From the NCBI RefSeq assembly GCF_002902305.1, contig NZ_PPPX01000016.1, positions 225,421-289,420 on the forward strand: a stretch of DNA of 64,000 nucleotides, read 5' to 3'. Positions 17,805 to 25,936 of this stretch are shown here, in pieces. Under the pieces are notes generated by a model that saw only the letters and a list, made by a program, of their open reading frames with translations, had not been told where the DNA came from and did no database searches. The DNA comes from Staphylococcus argensis (lineage in GTDB: Bacteria; Bacillota; Bacilli; Staphylococcales; Staphylococcaceae). Each line of letters starts with the position of its first letter. Positions within the stretch are counted from its first letter, which is position 1. A program made the position numbers and the translations under genes.

Positions 17805-19337
17805 ATGGGAGAAAATACAAAAACGAAAAATCAGAAACAGACTACATTTAAGCCACTATGGTTGATTATTAGTATCATCGCGCTCGTCGTGGTGTTACTA
17901 CTTCCAACGCCTGATAGCTTACCATTCATGGCGAAAGGGGCACTTGCAATACTGCTCTTTGCGGTTATTCTATGGGTCACTGAAGCTGTAACCTACCCCG
18001 TTTCATCAACAATGGTGGTGGCGCTCATCATCTTGCTCGTAGGGTTCAGCCCAGTCGGAGATTTAACGAAAGAGCTAGGTAACCCTCAAGCAAACGGTCA
18101 CGTCTTGAAAGGCGACGACATCATGGGCACAGGTAACGCGCTCAAACTTGCATTCAGCGGTTTCTCATCAAGTGCGGTCGCATTGGTAGCAGCAGCGCTA
18201 TTTTTAGCAACTGCAATGAAAATCACTAATTTGCATAAACGACTCGCACTTTTAGTATTATCTGTAGTAGGAAATAAAACGAAAAATATCGTGATTGGAA
18301 CGATATTAGTTGCGATTGCGCTCGCATTCTTCGTACCTTCCGCAACCGCTCGTGCAGGTGCCGTCATTCCAATCCTACTCGGAATGATTGCCGCATTTGG
18401 CGTTTCAAAGCAGAGTAAACTAGGCGGTTTGCTCGTCATGACAGCAGTTCAAGCCGTATCCATTTGGAACGTCGGTATCAAGACAGCCGCGGCTCAGAAC
18501 ATCGTGGCGATCAACTTTATCAATGCGAAACTTGGCGTCGACGTATCATGGGGTCAGTGGTTCTTATACGCAGCACCATGGTCGATCATCATGTCCATCG
18601 CCCTTTATTTTATTATGTTAAAAGTCATGCCACCTGAGCAAAAAGAGATTTCTGGCGGTAAAGAGCTAGTCAAAAAACAACTAAATGAGTTAGGCCCAAT
18701 TACTGGAAAAGAATGGCGACTCATCGTTATTTCTTTATTACTGCTCATCTTCTGGGCGACTGAAAAAATATTACATCCAATCGATTCATCATCTATTATC
18801 TTAATCGCGTTAGCCATTATGTTAACGCCGAAAATTGGAATTATGTCTTGGAAAGAAGCAGAAAAACAAATTCCTTGGGGTACAGTCATCGTCTTCGGTG
18901 TCGGTATTTCACTCGGTAACGTGTTACTACAAACTGGTGCAGCACAATGGCTCAGCGACAAGACATTCGGTCTCATCGGTTTAGACAACTATCCGATTGT
19001 AGTAACAATTGCGCTCATTTCATTATTCAACATACTCATTCACTTAGGTTTCGCTAGTGCTACAAGCTTAGCATCCGCGTTGATTCCAGTGTTTATCTCA
19101 CTCACTTCAACGCTACATCTCGGTGACCAATCCATCGGTTTTGTCTTGATTCAACAATTCGTCATCAGCTTTGGATTCTTGCTTCCAGTAAGTTCGCCAC
19201 AAGCGATGTTGGCTTACGGTACTGAAACCTTTACAGTTAAGGATTTCTTAAAAACAGGTGTCCCTATCACAGTATTAGGTTACATTTTGGTCGTTGTCTT
19301 TAGTTTCACTTATTGGCACTGGTTAGGCCTCGTTTAA
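17805..19337 (+). CDS. DASS (SLC13) family sodium:anion symporter
   Basis: A 510-residue integral membrane protein with about 12-14 hydrophobic segments. It resembles the divalent anion:Na+ symporters that import di- or tricarboxylates. Landmarks are ALAILLFAVILWVTEAVTYP near residue 50, the first Ser-Asn-Thr-like hairpin region around FVPSATARAGAVIP, and the C-terminal pair LGFASATSLASALIP and SFGFLLPVSSPQAM. The ATG follows AAGGAAGCG. It stands alone with no enzyme genes; the substrate is therefore a guess among malate, succinate, citrate and 2-oxoglutarate. Confidence 0.88.
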   Translation: MGENTKTKNQKQTTFKPLWLIISIIALVVVLLLPTPDSLPFMAKGALAILLFAVILWVTEAVTYPVSSTMVVALIILLVGFSPVGDLTKELGNPQANGHVLKGDDIMGTGNALKLAFSGFSSSAVALVAAALFLATAMKITNLHKRLALLVLSVVGNKTKNIVIGTILVAIALAFFVPSATARAGAVIPILLGMIAAFGVSKQSKLGGLLVMTAVQAVSIWNVGIKTAAAQNIVAINFINAKLGVDVSWGQWFLYAAPWSIIMSIALYFIMLKVMPPEQKEISGGKELVKKQLNELGPITGKEWRLIVISLLLLIFWATEKILHPIDSSSIILIALAIMLTPKIGIMSWKEAEKQIPWGTVIVFGVGISLGNVLLQTGAAQWLSDKTFGLIGLDNYPIVVTIALISLFNILIHLGFASATSLASALIPVFISLTSTLHLGDQSIGFVLIQQFVISFGFLLPVSSPQAMLAYGTETFTVKDFLKTGVPITVLGYILVVVFSFTYWHWLGLV

Positions 19338-19350
19338 TTCATTTTTGCAT

Positions 19351-19385
19351 AAAAAAAAAGTGAGATGATGTCGTCATCTCACTCC
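19351..19385. terminator. Hairpin terminator after the DASS gene
   Basis: AGTGAGATGA / TCATCTCACT with a TGTCG loop lies 22 bp after the stop. The long A-run is on its left, so the T-tail favours minus-strand termination, but the stem is strong enough to act for the symporter mRNA too. Confidence 0.65.
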
Positions 19386-19569
19386 TATACGGACGATAGA
19401 AAGTTAGGTGCTTTCGTCGTCCTTTTTTTAATTTATTGACCAGTAACCGTATCTCCTAAAATAGGTTCTGTACCATTGCTGAATCTTATTTTTAGCGATT
19501 CACATGAATTCAAACAAGGTCGATTCATAACTTGAAAATGAATGTAAAGCTTACTATAAACATAACTAA

Positions 19570-19608
19570 AAAAGCCCCTCGCTATTGCAGTAGCAAAGGA
19601 CCTCATTC
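19570..19608 (-). repeat. Fst-type terminator hairpin without a toxin gene
   Basis: AAAGCCCCTCGCTATTGCAG and the following TAGCAAAGG resemble the shared terminators of the Fst units at 20338, 21119 and 21376. No toxin-like frame is found in the 200 bp around it. I read it as the remnant of a further unit at the left end of the array. Confidence 0.5.
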
Positions 19609-19743
19609 ATAGTAAACAACAATTCACTTACATAGAATCATATCATAGCCTTAGTCATTACTGATCACTATCATACTGATAATAATATAAATGCTGTCAT
19701 ATTTTCTGTGTTTATCCCCGTGCAAGAAGGAGGTGTATAAACC

Positions 19744-19839
19744 ATGTCAGTTCTGGTAGTAAATATCATAGCTTCAGTTATCACTGGATACATTGTCGCG
19801 TATTTTACTCACTGGCTAAGTAATCGTAATAATAAATAG
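19744..19839 (+). CDS. Fst-family type I toxin, unit 1
   Basis: A 31-residue peptide with the Fst/Ldr pattern: a hydrophobic membrane helix (VVNIIASVITGYIVAYF) ending in the diagnostic THWLSNRNNK tail. An AGGAGGTG ribosome site precedes the ATG. In Fst systems the peptide inserts in the membrane and is silenced by a short antisense RNA. Downstream at 19880-19920 is a weak hairpin (ATACTAT-GAAA / TTTC...ATAGTAT), and at 19927-19955 a minus-strand promoter-like pair TATACA-N17-TATAAT. The start-codon direct repeat seen in units 2 and 4 is not evident here, so its antitoxin is less sure. Confidence 0.82.
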   Translation: MSVLVVNIIASVITGYIVAYFTHWLSNRNNK

Positions 19840-20151
19840 ATAATAATGATTTTCCATACCCTTAGGTTCTATGACTATGATACTATGAAAGATATTGTTT
19901 CTATAATAGTATTTCTCTTTAAAATGATTATACACTATCGTTTGAAAAATGTATAGTATAAGGATGTTCAAAACGGTATTATTTAGAGCTAAAAATGAGA
20001 AACGTGTATAAGAACTTATGATAAAGAGTAGTTAAATGCACGAATTCTCACTATTTTTCAATATACGAAGCGCACTTCTATATACAAATTATATTTCTGT
20101 TATTTTTTATAATTACAGGCGTTTTAAGTTATTCTAAATATACTTTATTGG

Positions 20152-20157
20152 TATAAT
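20152..20157 (+). promoter_or_regulatory. -10 box of Fst toxin unit 2
   Basis: TATAAT lies 58 bp before the toxin start, with a weak TTATTC -35 at 17 bp. The transcript would begin near 20164, and its 5' end folds as TTCTGTG / CACAGAA (about 20174-20200), directly against the AGAGGTG ribosome site. Confidence 0.65.
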
Positions 20158-20214
20158 ATAGAAGTCGTCATATCTTCTGTGATAAATAAAGGCACAGAAA
20201 AGAGGTGTTTCACC

Positions 20215-20316
20215 ATGATAGAGCTTATAATACAAACTTCAGTCACAATCATTAGTGGCTGTATCATTGCGATATTTACGCAATGGCTACGTAATCGCAA
20301 TGATCGTAAAAAATGA
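20215..20316 (+). CDS. Fst-family type I toxin, unit 2
   Basis: A 33-residue peptide starting MIELIIQTS, with a membrane helix (VTIISGCIIAIF) and the Fst tail TQWLRNRNDRKK. The ribosome site AGAGGTG is part of a 5' region able to pair with the upstream TTCTGTG hairpin. The words GGTGTTTC and ATGATAGAGCTT around the start are repeated at 20371-20391, just inside the antitoxin transcript. This reproduces the DRa/DRb arrangement of the Enterococcus par locus. A shared hairpin terminator follows at 20338-20370. Confidence 0.88.
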   Translation: MIELIIQTSVTIISGCIIAIFTQWLRNRNDRKK

Positions 20317-20337
20317 CGGCATTAGTCATCACCGTAT

Positions 20338-20395
20338 AAAACCTCTCACTACTGCAATAGTGAGGGGTTTGGTGTTTCTATGATAGAGCTTTTAC
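20338..20395 (-). ncRNA. Predicted antitoxin RNA of Fst unit 2
   Basis: The minus-strand promoter TTGCAA-N17-TATAAT lies at 20402-20430, so the RNA would start near 20395, cross a copy of the toxin start region (20380-20391) and end in the shared hairpin at 20338-20370 (AAACCtCTCACTA / TAGTGAGgGGTTT). The length of about 58 nt is close to that of par RNA II. This is prediction from sequence only. Confidence 0.72.
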
Positions 20396-20511
20396 AATAT
20401 AATTATAGTCCAGTACCGAATGGATTGCAAAACTTAACCATACATATGCCTTCTCTTCGCAACCTTCAGGATAAATTTCTATACTACAATCTACTTCGTT
20501 AACAATAAAGA

Positions 20512-20540
20512 ACTCCCTACTACACCACATAGTAAGGAGT
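20512..20540. repeat. Degenerate Fst-type hairpin
   Basis: ACTCCCTACTA / TAGTAAGGAGT, with one mismatch, lies just before the decayed toxin of unit 3. It resembles the array's terminators and probably marks an incomplete recombination remnant. Confidence 0.4.
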
Positions 20541-20544
20541 AATA

Positions 20545-20633
20545 GTGATTATGCCTCAACCATTAGTAATTGGATTATTGCGATATTTACGCAATGGCTA
20601 CCTAATCACAATGATAAAAATAGACGATGTTAG
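20545..20633 (+). pseudogene. Decayed Fst toxin, unit 3
   Basis: One frame reads ISNWIIAIFTQWLPNHNDK and ends at a TAG at 20631, clearly the Fst helix and tail, but it has no start codon; the nearby GTG and ATG at 20545 and 20551 are in another frame. In the tail Arg is replaced by Pro and His (LPNHND). A weakened hairpin (ATCCCCATTACTA.../TAATGAAAGG) and a TATACA-N17-TATAAT minus-strand promoter (20714-20742) follow. Confidence 0.7.
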
Positions 20634-20937
20634 CCACCACATAAAAATCCCCATTACTATTAAACTAATGAAAGGTTCAGTGTGCTCATTATTGAACTTT
20701 AAATTCATATATTATTATACACTATCGTTTAAAAAATGTATAGTATATAATACTATAAACCACGATATTTATAACTGAAAATGAGGAATAAACATTAGAA
20801 CTAGCATTAAATATAAGTTAAGTCCACTAGTTATCACTATTTCCGAATATTTATAGGGCACTTCTATATACAAATTCTATTTCTGTTTATTTTTATAATT
20901 CCAAGTCATATAAGTTATTCTAATATTAATTACTTGG

Positions 20938-20943
20938 TATAAT
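20938..20943 (+). promoter_or_regulatory. -10 box of Fst toxin unit 4
   Basis: TATAAT sits in the same TTGGTATAATATAG context as in unit 2. The transcript's 5' end contains the perfect hairpin CGTCTG-ACTC-CAGACG at about 20952, different in sequence but equal in position to the unit 2 stem. Confidence 0.65.
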
Positions 20944-20999
20944 ATAGTCGTCGTCTGACTCCAGACGTCAATTAAGACGTAGGGAGGAGGTGCTACATC

Positions 21000-21107
21000 A
21001 TGATTGAGCAACTAATTCAATTCACAACTACAATATTAAGTGGTTGTATCATTGCATTATTTACGCAGTGGCTTCGTGAACGCAATGATAAAAATGGGCG
21101 GCAATAG
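21000..21107 (+). CDS. Fst-family type I toxin, unit 4
   Basis: A 35-residue peptide starting MIEQLIQFT, with helix TTILSGCIIALF and tail TQWLRERNDKNGRQ. A strong GGGAGGAGG ribosome site precedes the ATG. GTGCTACATCATGATTGAGC at the start recurs with two changes at 21154-21173 inside the antitoxin region, so the antisense RNA would cover the ribosome site and start codon. A long GC-rich hairpin follows at 21119-21153. Confidence 0.88.
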   Translation: MIEQLIQFTTTILSGCIIALFTQWLRERNDKNGRQ

Positions 21108-21118
21108 CCACCACATAA

Positions 21119-21179
21119 AGACCCCCCTCACTACCAGCATAGTGAGGGGGGTTGTGCTATATCATAATTGAGCTTTTAT
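21119..21179 (-). ncRNA. Predicted antitoxin RNA of Fst unit 4
   Basis: The promoter TTGCAA-N17-TATGAT is on the minus strand at 21186-21214. The RNA would start near 21179 and end at the shared hairpin CCCCCTCACTA / TAGTGAGGGGG (21122-21151), about 60 nt. Confidence 0.72.
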
Positions 21180-21264
21180 ATTTACATCATACACCAATGT
21201 CTATAAGGTTGCAAAGATTAAATGTTCTTATTTCTTCTACTCGTGAAACATAAGCGTAATTATT

Positions 21265-21365
21265 ATGTCTAAAGTTATTTTAAATATTCAATCATTAGTA
21301 GCTACACTATCGCGAGTTTCACACACTGGTTAGGTAAACGTGACAAGAAAAATAACAGACGATGA
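21265..21365 (+). pseudogene. Frameshifted Fst toxin, unit 5
   Basis: From the ATG at 21265 the frame reads MSKVILNIQSL and stops early. The frame two bases over reads SIISSYTIASFTHWLGKRDK and ends at the TGA at 21363. Joined, they give an Fst-like peptide with the THWLGKRD tail, so a one- or two-base indel has broken the toxin. Its terminator (21376-21412) and antitoxin promoter (21445-21474) look intact. Confidence 0.7.
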
Positions 21366-21375
21366 TAACCAGCAC

Positions 21376-21438
21376 AAAAAACCCCCTCACTATTGCCGTA
21401 GTGAGGGGGTTTGTGCATAAACTGACTCTTTTGCTTAT
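21376..21438 (-). ncRNA. Predicted antitoxin RNA of Fst unit 5, without an intact toxin
   Basis: The minus-strand promoter TTGCAA-N18-TATAAT at 21445-21474 would drive a transcript of about 60 nt ending at ACCCCCTCACTA / TAGTGAGGGGGT (21380-21412). Because the toxin is frameshifted, this may now be an orphan antitoxin. Confidence 0.65.
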
Positions 21439-21629
21439 GCGATTATTATACCACCAATATCTCTCAGATTGCAAAGTTTACTCACACCTTCAATTCAACA
21501 ATATACTCATATCGCCCACCTCTCTTAAATCAACTTTCTGTATATAACTCTCGCTTCCCCCTTAGTTTTAATACTCTTCACTTAATGCTACACTCGAGAC
21601 ACAAAATTATTAAAAGATGAAATGATTAA

Positions 21630-21998
21630 ATGAAATATTTTAAAATTATTACATTTATTTTATCCCTATTTCCACTAGAATTTATCGGCATGATGACTGA
21701 CTATCAAACGGGTTCAATGATCGGCTATATTCCTTATCTTATCGTCGTTTTCTTAATTAGCATTGCGCTTTTCAATGTTAAATTCAAAACGCGACTCTGT
21801 ATTCTCGCAAGTCGTGTAGTTGGCATCTTCATTTCTTGGATTTGTGTGCAGCTTTTCATCAATATTTATGAAACGGCAGGTTATTTTAAACCCTTTACCG
21901 CTAATAGCTTAACTATCGTCCTCGGCGTGATTCAATTTATCTTAATCTTGCTCGTAACTTTTGTGATTTTTGCTTTTTTACCGCGTAAGACTCATTAG
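21630..21998 (+). CDS. Hypothetical four-helix membrane protein
   Basis: A 122-residue protein made of four hydrophobic segments (about 4-22, 31-48, 58-78, 93-117) with short polar loops and the basic tail PRKTH. No family is recognised and no polar conserved motif in the helices suggests catalysis. The ribosome site is weak. It lies alone between the Fst array and the acid phosphatase gene, with no terminator of its own visible. Confidence 0.55.
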   Translation: MKYFKIITFILSLFPLEFIGMMTDYQTGSMIGYIPYLIVVFLISIALFNVKFKTRLCILASRVVGIFISWICVQLFINIYETAGYFKPFTANSLTIVLGVIQFILILLVTFVIFAFLPRKTH

Positions 21999-22159
21999 AT
22001 TAAAATGTACCACTTTTACTCAACCACATACTAGGTACTTTAAATAAATTCAATTACTACTAATAAAGTCTTTTCAATAAATTCAATTCCATCTATTTTC
22101 CAATTCACACATATAGTAGAATGAAATTATGTAAGATAATCATTTAATGAGGTGACTTT

Positions 22160-23053
22160 ATGAATCGTATTACGAAATATGTATCGGCTGTCGCACTCGC
22201 GGGGGCTGTAACGGTATCTACTCCACTCACTACTCAAGCGTCTGGCGGCGGATCGCAACAAACGGCGCCAAGTCACAGTACGCAAACTCAAACGCCTGGG
22301 AGTCAAACGGATCTCGGTGTTCAGAACTATATGGCGGTGTCATGGTATCAGAACTCGGCTGAAGCGAAAGCGTTATATGCGCAGGGCTATAATACTGCGA
22401 AGGCAAATTTGGATCGCGAAATTAAGAATAATAAAGGTAAGAAAAAGTTGGCGATTGCCCTCGATATTGACGAAACAGTATTAGACAATTCTCCTTATCA
22501 AGGCTATGCATCTTTAAATAATAAGTCTCACCCTGATGGTTGGCACGAGTGGGTTGAATCTGCACAAGCGAAACCTGTGTATGGTGCGAAAGATTTCTTG
22601 AATTATACTGATAAAAAAGGTGTCGATATTTATTACATATCTGACAGAGATCAAGATAAAGACTTTAAGCCGACTCAAGAGAATTTGAAGAATCAAGGCC
22701 TTCCACAAGCAGATAAAGAACATATTATGTTAAAAGGTAAAAACGAGAAAGACAAATCTGCCCGTCGTGATAAAGTTCGTCAAGACCATAAATTAATCAT
22801 GTTATTCGGTGATAATTTGCTTGATTTTGATAATCCGAAAGAGGCTACAAAAGAATCACGTGAAGAGTTCCTTGATGAGCATGCGGAAGATTTCGGTAAG
22901 AAGTACATCATCTTCCCTAACCCAATGTATGGTAGCTGGGAAACTACTGTTTACGGCAACCAACATGGTTTGAGTAATGAACAGAAAGATCAGTTGCGTA
23001 AACAATCTATCAAATATTTTGATCCTCAAACTTCTGAAGTTAAACATAACTAA
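22160..23053 (+). CDS. Secreted class C acid phosphatase / 5'-nucleotidase (HAD superfamily)
   Basis: A 297-residue protein of the lipoprotein e(P4)/class C acid phosphatase family, here with a cleavable signal peptide (LTTQASGGG) rather than a lipobox. The HAD nucleophile motif LDIDETVLDN lies at about residue 102, motif II in YYISDRDQD, and the late acidic motif in LFGDNLLDF. The Trp-rich PYGSW-like segment MYGSWETTVYG near the C-terminus is characteristic. Such enzymes release phosphate from nucleotides or other monoesters outside the cell. The ATG follows GAGGTG. It is monocistronic with a strong terminator. Confidence 0.9.
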   Translation: MNRITKYVSAVALAGAVTVSTPLTTQASGGGSQQTAPSHSTQTQTPGSQTDLGVQNYMAVSWYQNSAEAKALYAQGYNTAKANLDREIKNNKGKKKLAIALDIDETVLDNSPYQGYASLNNKSHPDGWHEWVESAQAKPVYGAKDFLNYTDKKGVDIYYISDRDQDKDFKPTQENLKNQGLPQADKEHIMLKGKNEKDKSARRDKVRQDHKLIMLFGDNLLDFDNPKEATKESREEFLDEHAEDFGKKYIIFPNPMYGSWETTVYGNQHGLSNEQKDQLRKQSIKYFDPQTSEVKHN

Positions 23054-23059
23054 ATTCTA

Positions 23060-23098
23060 AAAAATGCACAGTCTGGAATGCCGACCAGATTGTGCATT
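23060..23098 (+). terminator. Terminator of the acid phosphatase gene
   Basis: AAATGCACAgTCTGG / CCAGAtTGTGCATTT lies nine bases after the stop and is followed by CTCAT. Confidence 0.85.
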
Positions 23099-23222
23099 TC
23101 TCATATAGGAAGATATTTAGATAATGAATTTCTGTCTAATCACTATTGTTCTACAGTTTTTCAAATATAGAGCTATCTCTATTTCTTTACAATAACTACA
23201 ATCAACTACTTCGATTTATCAT

Positions 23223-24170
23223 TTATACATTCTTATATGTCCACATACGCCATAATTTCTCCAATGGTCCTTGTCTGAAATAACGGAGCCATAGATAGGA
23301 AATCACGAGTTGAAGCATGATAAGCGGTACGCCATAAATAATAATCTGAATTCCCATTAAGTGACCTGTGACACGTCCTAGTATTTCTATGAGAATAATT
23401 TGGAGTGTGAATATCGTAAAGGCCATTCGACCTACGTACTTAAATGGCATCAATACATTCTTCATCAAGTCACTTTTTAACAGTATAAAGAGAAGAATAA
23501 AGTAAGCAATTGCTTGGAATGGTGTCATGTAAGCTAAGAGATCATTCCACTTCATAGGCAATGCAAAATATAAACTTATAGTTACTGCAAGACCGAATAA
23601 ACTCACTAGTAATCCCCAATAAGTAGATTGAGATGCTTTAAAATTATAAATCTTACCTGACATCCCTAAATAATAGCCGATGAGCATCAATGAAAAGGTG
23701 GGTGGCATTCCTGTTTGATTAAAACGTGTCTCAAGTGAAATAAAGTACCCTGCTAGAGCAATGACTGCAACAGCTAATAGGAGCCATCGCGGTTTGAGTT
23801 TAAAACCAAACATGACGATGAGCCCCACAACAGCGTAAATAGTGAAAGGCACACCGAATATAAATAGCGGAATTCCAACTATAAATAAGAATATTAACCG
23901 TCGAAACATTAATTTAATCGGGTTTAAATCTTTACTTTCTGCATTACACATAAAGATAGCCATTCCCACCCCAAATAAGATGGTGAAGATACTGATAAAT
24001 TTGCTGTCAATGGCTACTAATTTCACTACATTAATGATGTGATCTAAGTGTGTTTCCTTAGGCATAACTCCAGACATAATAGGAATCGCATCCTGTAGAT
24101 TCGCGAAAGCAACAATACAAATGGCGAATCCACGAATAATATCCAAGGCGATGATACGCTTTGAAGTCAT
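23223..24170 (-). CDS. DUF418/YeiB-like membrane protein
   Basis: A 315-residue membrane protein with about nine helices. It starts RIIALDIIRGFAICIVAFAN, the N-terminal signature of DUF418 and acyltransferase-3-like proteins. The C-terminal half has the DUF418 segment FKYVGRMAFTIFTLQ and ends LRYFRQGPLEKLWRMWTY. Family members are of unknown or weakly defined function; the PLE-LWR ending is typical. The ATG follows GGGAGGG. It stands alone on the minus strand. Confidence 0.85.
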   Translation of the reverse strand: MTSKRIIALDIIRGFAICIVAFANLQDAIPIMSGVMPKETHLDHIINVVKLVAIDSKFISIFTILFGVGMAIFMCNAESKDLNPIKLMFRRLIFLFIVGIPLFIFGVPFTIYAVVGLIVMFGFKLKPRWLLLAVAVIALAGYFISLETRFNQTGMPPTFSLMLIGYYLGMSGKIYNFKASQSTYWGLLVSLFGLAVTISLYFALPMKWNDLLAYMTPFQAIAYFILLFILLKSDLMKNVLMPFKYVGRMAFTIFTLQIILIEILGRVTGHLMGIQIIIYGVPLIMLQLVISYLWLRYFRQGPLEKLWRMWTYKNV

Positions 24171-24280
24171 TTACTTTCCCTCCCATATCTTCACGATAAA
24201 GGAGGTAGGTGCTTACAGCCTTTATTTAACCTTACAAATTTACGGCAGAATCTTACATTTTCGAAAGCTATGCATTTTAA

Positions 24281-24320
24281 AAAAAGCAAAAAACGTTGCC
24301 TCCCGTAAGAAGACAACGCT
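24281..24320 (-). terminator. Terminator of the EamA transporter gene
   Basis: AGCGTTGtc / ggCAACGTT is followed on the minus strand by TTTTTGCTTTTTTT, just after the stop at 24327. Confidence 0.8.
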
Positions 24321-24326
24321 ACATAT

Positions 24327-25178
24327 CTATGTCGACTGTTTCTGGCTCAACACAAGTGAGACAAAGACAATCACAATTCCAATAATTGCATTCACTGATA
24401 GGTGTTCATGTAAGAAAATGAGACCTAGCAATAATCCAACTACTGGTACCATATAGTTCGCTAAAGACGCGAAAATGGGACTGTATAAGTTAACGAGTGT
24501 GTTGTAGATGACATATGCAAGTGCGGAGTGGACTATTCCGAGAATAATTAAGCTTACCCACTGTCCTCCGTCGAAGTTGAAAGTAAACGCGTGCGGAACG
24601 ATGATGAGTAATATCAATAGCATGCCACTCGCGATATACAGCACGTTTCTCATGTGATGAAGTGGCGCTGGATCTTTCAAACGCTGCATCAATACGAGTG
24701 AGATGGCGAAACAAAACGTCGCACTGACGAGTAAGACGAGTGACAGGATAGAGTCGTAGTCAAAGTGATTTGGATCCCATGAAATGAATACTACGCCAAT
24801 AAATCCGAGTATGATCGCTAATGTTTCGAATAAATTAAGTTTCTTAGATGTCGCGATAAACATGATGAGTAATGTGAACACAGGCATAAGTGCCATAATC
24901 ACGGAACTAATACCACTTGAAACGTGGCGTTGGCCTTGTGCGATAAAGATAAAAGGTAACACAACTTCAAATAATGCGATAAATATGTATAACAACCATT
25001 GCTTTCTGTATTTCCCTTTCTGCATTAATAGCGTCACAATAGTTAAGAAAATGCTGCCAAGTATCGCTTTACCGAATGCGATAAATGTAGCACTAGCATC
25101 ATGTGCGATGACTGCAGTAAATAGGAATTGTGAACCCCAGATTAAACTTAATAAAGCGAGCAAGCCGAATTTCTTCAC
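24327..25178 (-). CDS. EamA/DMT-family transporter
   Basis: A 283-residue protein with ten hydrophobic helices in two EamA repeats, the drug/metabolite exporter (RhaT-like) topology. N-terminal repeat landmark: LLSLIWGSQFLFTA. The mid-protein GFIGVVFISWD and the C-terminal LGIVHSALAYVIYNTLV and LANYMVPVVGLLLGLIFLHE are typical of the family. Start MKKFG follows AGGAG. The substrate is unknown and there is no linked metabolic gene. Confidence 0.87.
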   Translation of the reverse strand: MKKFGLLALLSLIWGSQFLFTAVIAHDASATFIAFGKAILGSIFLTIVTLLMQKGKYRKQWLLYIFIALFEVVLPFIFIAQGQRHVSSGISSVIMALMPVFTLLIMFIATSKKLNLFETLAIILGFIGVVFISWDPNHFDYDSILSLVLLVSATFCFAISLVLMQRLKDPAPLHHMRNVLYIASGMLLILLIIVPHAFTFNFDGGQWVSLIILGIVHSALAYVIYNTLVNLYSPIFASLANYMVPVVGLLLGLIFLHEHLSVNAIIGIVIVFVSLVLSQKQST

Positions 25179-25310
25179 AAAACCGCTCCTTCTCTTGAAA
25201 GATTTCTTCGTACTACTACCACTTTATCTAATCATTGTATCAACCGTAAATAGAACTGTTTAGTTGCCCTCTCGCAAAACGCCTAGCCAACGTCCCTCAC
25301 CAAAACGCAC

Positions 25311-25350
25311 AAAAAACGAGCCAAGAAGTAAATACATCTACTTCTCGACC
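25311..25350 (-). terminator. Terminator of the acidic membrane-anchored protein gene
   Basis: On the minus strand CGAGAAGTA pairs with TTACTTCTtggCTCG and is followed by TTTTTT, about 40 bp after the stop at 25387. Confidence 0.6.
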
Positions 25351-25386
25351 CACCATAATTATTATTTTCGTCGTTCCAACCTAGTC

Positions 25387-25812
25387 TTAATGTCCTAACA
25401 TCGAAGGTAGAAATGGCGCCGCAAACATTAGATGCTTCGCAAAACGCATAATCGCGAGTGCAGCTAGCACAAGAATAACTAGGAAGCCGACTGTCTTGTA
25501 TTTCTTCTTCTCGGGTTCTTCCTCTTTGGACTCTTTACCATCTAAATACGCTAATAATTCTGCCTCTATCTCTTTATCAATATCGGATTTCTCTTCGTCC
25601 TTCTTCGCATCCGCCTCGTCGTTCTGTTTCGACGAAGTTCGCTCACTATTTTTACTATTATTAGACGTCGGGCTGTCTTCTTTTCTACTTTCTGTTGAAG
25701 TTTGTTTCAAATCTTCTGTTGAGATCTCGTTTACTTCAACGGTTTGATCTGATTGTGACGCATGTTCAGTTTGGCTTTCTACTGCCTGTTTCTCTATCGT
25801 CTTCTTATTCAC
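25387..25812 (-). CDS. Acidic tail-anchored hypothetical protein
   Basis: A 141-residue protein. I use the GTG at 25812 (VNKKTIEKQ), seven bases after GAGGTG; a longer in-frame start has no such site. Residues 1-95 are a highly charged, Ser/Glu/Lys/Thr-rich, probably disordered segment. Residues 100-115 (EPEKKKYKTVG) lead into one membrane helix (FLVILVLAALAIMRF) and a short hydrophobic end. The layout suggests a membrane-tethered protein with its tail inside the cell. No family is recognised. Confidence 0.6.
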   Translation of the reverse strand: MNKKTIEKQAVESQTEHASQSDQTVEVNEISTEDLKQTSTESRKEDSPTSNNSKNSERTSSKQNDEADAKKDEEKSDIDKEIEAELLAYLDGKESKEEEPEKKKYKTVGFLVILVLAALAIMRFAKHLMFAAPFLPSMLGH

Positions 25813-25936
25813 GCTTAACACCTCTGTTTGTCTTGAATCGTCGTGTTGCCCACTACTTATCCTCAATTATACTATGAACTCACCTGTCCGAGTAGTGATT
25901 CATCTACCTTATTCGCGAGCCATTCCTTCCTATAGT

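Larger units (their letters stand above)
19927..21153 (+). repeat. Tandemly duplicated Fst module
   Basis: The 430-bp block from 19927 (TACACTATCGTTT...) through the toxin promoter, toxin unit 2 and its hairpin is repeated in order from about 20714 to 21153. Shared landmarks are TACACTATCGTTT at 19932 and 20719, CACTTCTATATACAAATT at 20073 and 20861, AAGTTATTCTAA and TTGGTATAATATA. The similarity covers non-coding as well as coding sequence, which shows segmental tandem duplication rather than independent arrival. Confidence 0.75.

Noticed and set aside
20545-20778. 77-codon frame in the Fst array
   Set aside because: It reads the decayed unit 3 toxin in the wrong frame; the toxin-like peptide is in the adjacent frame.
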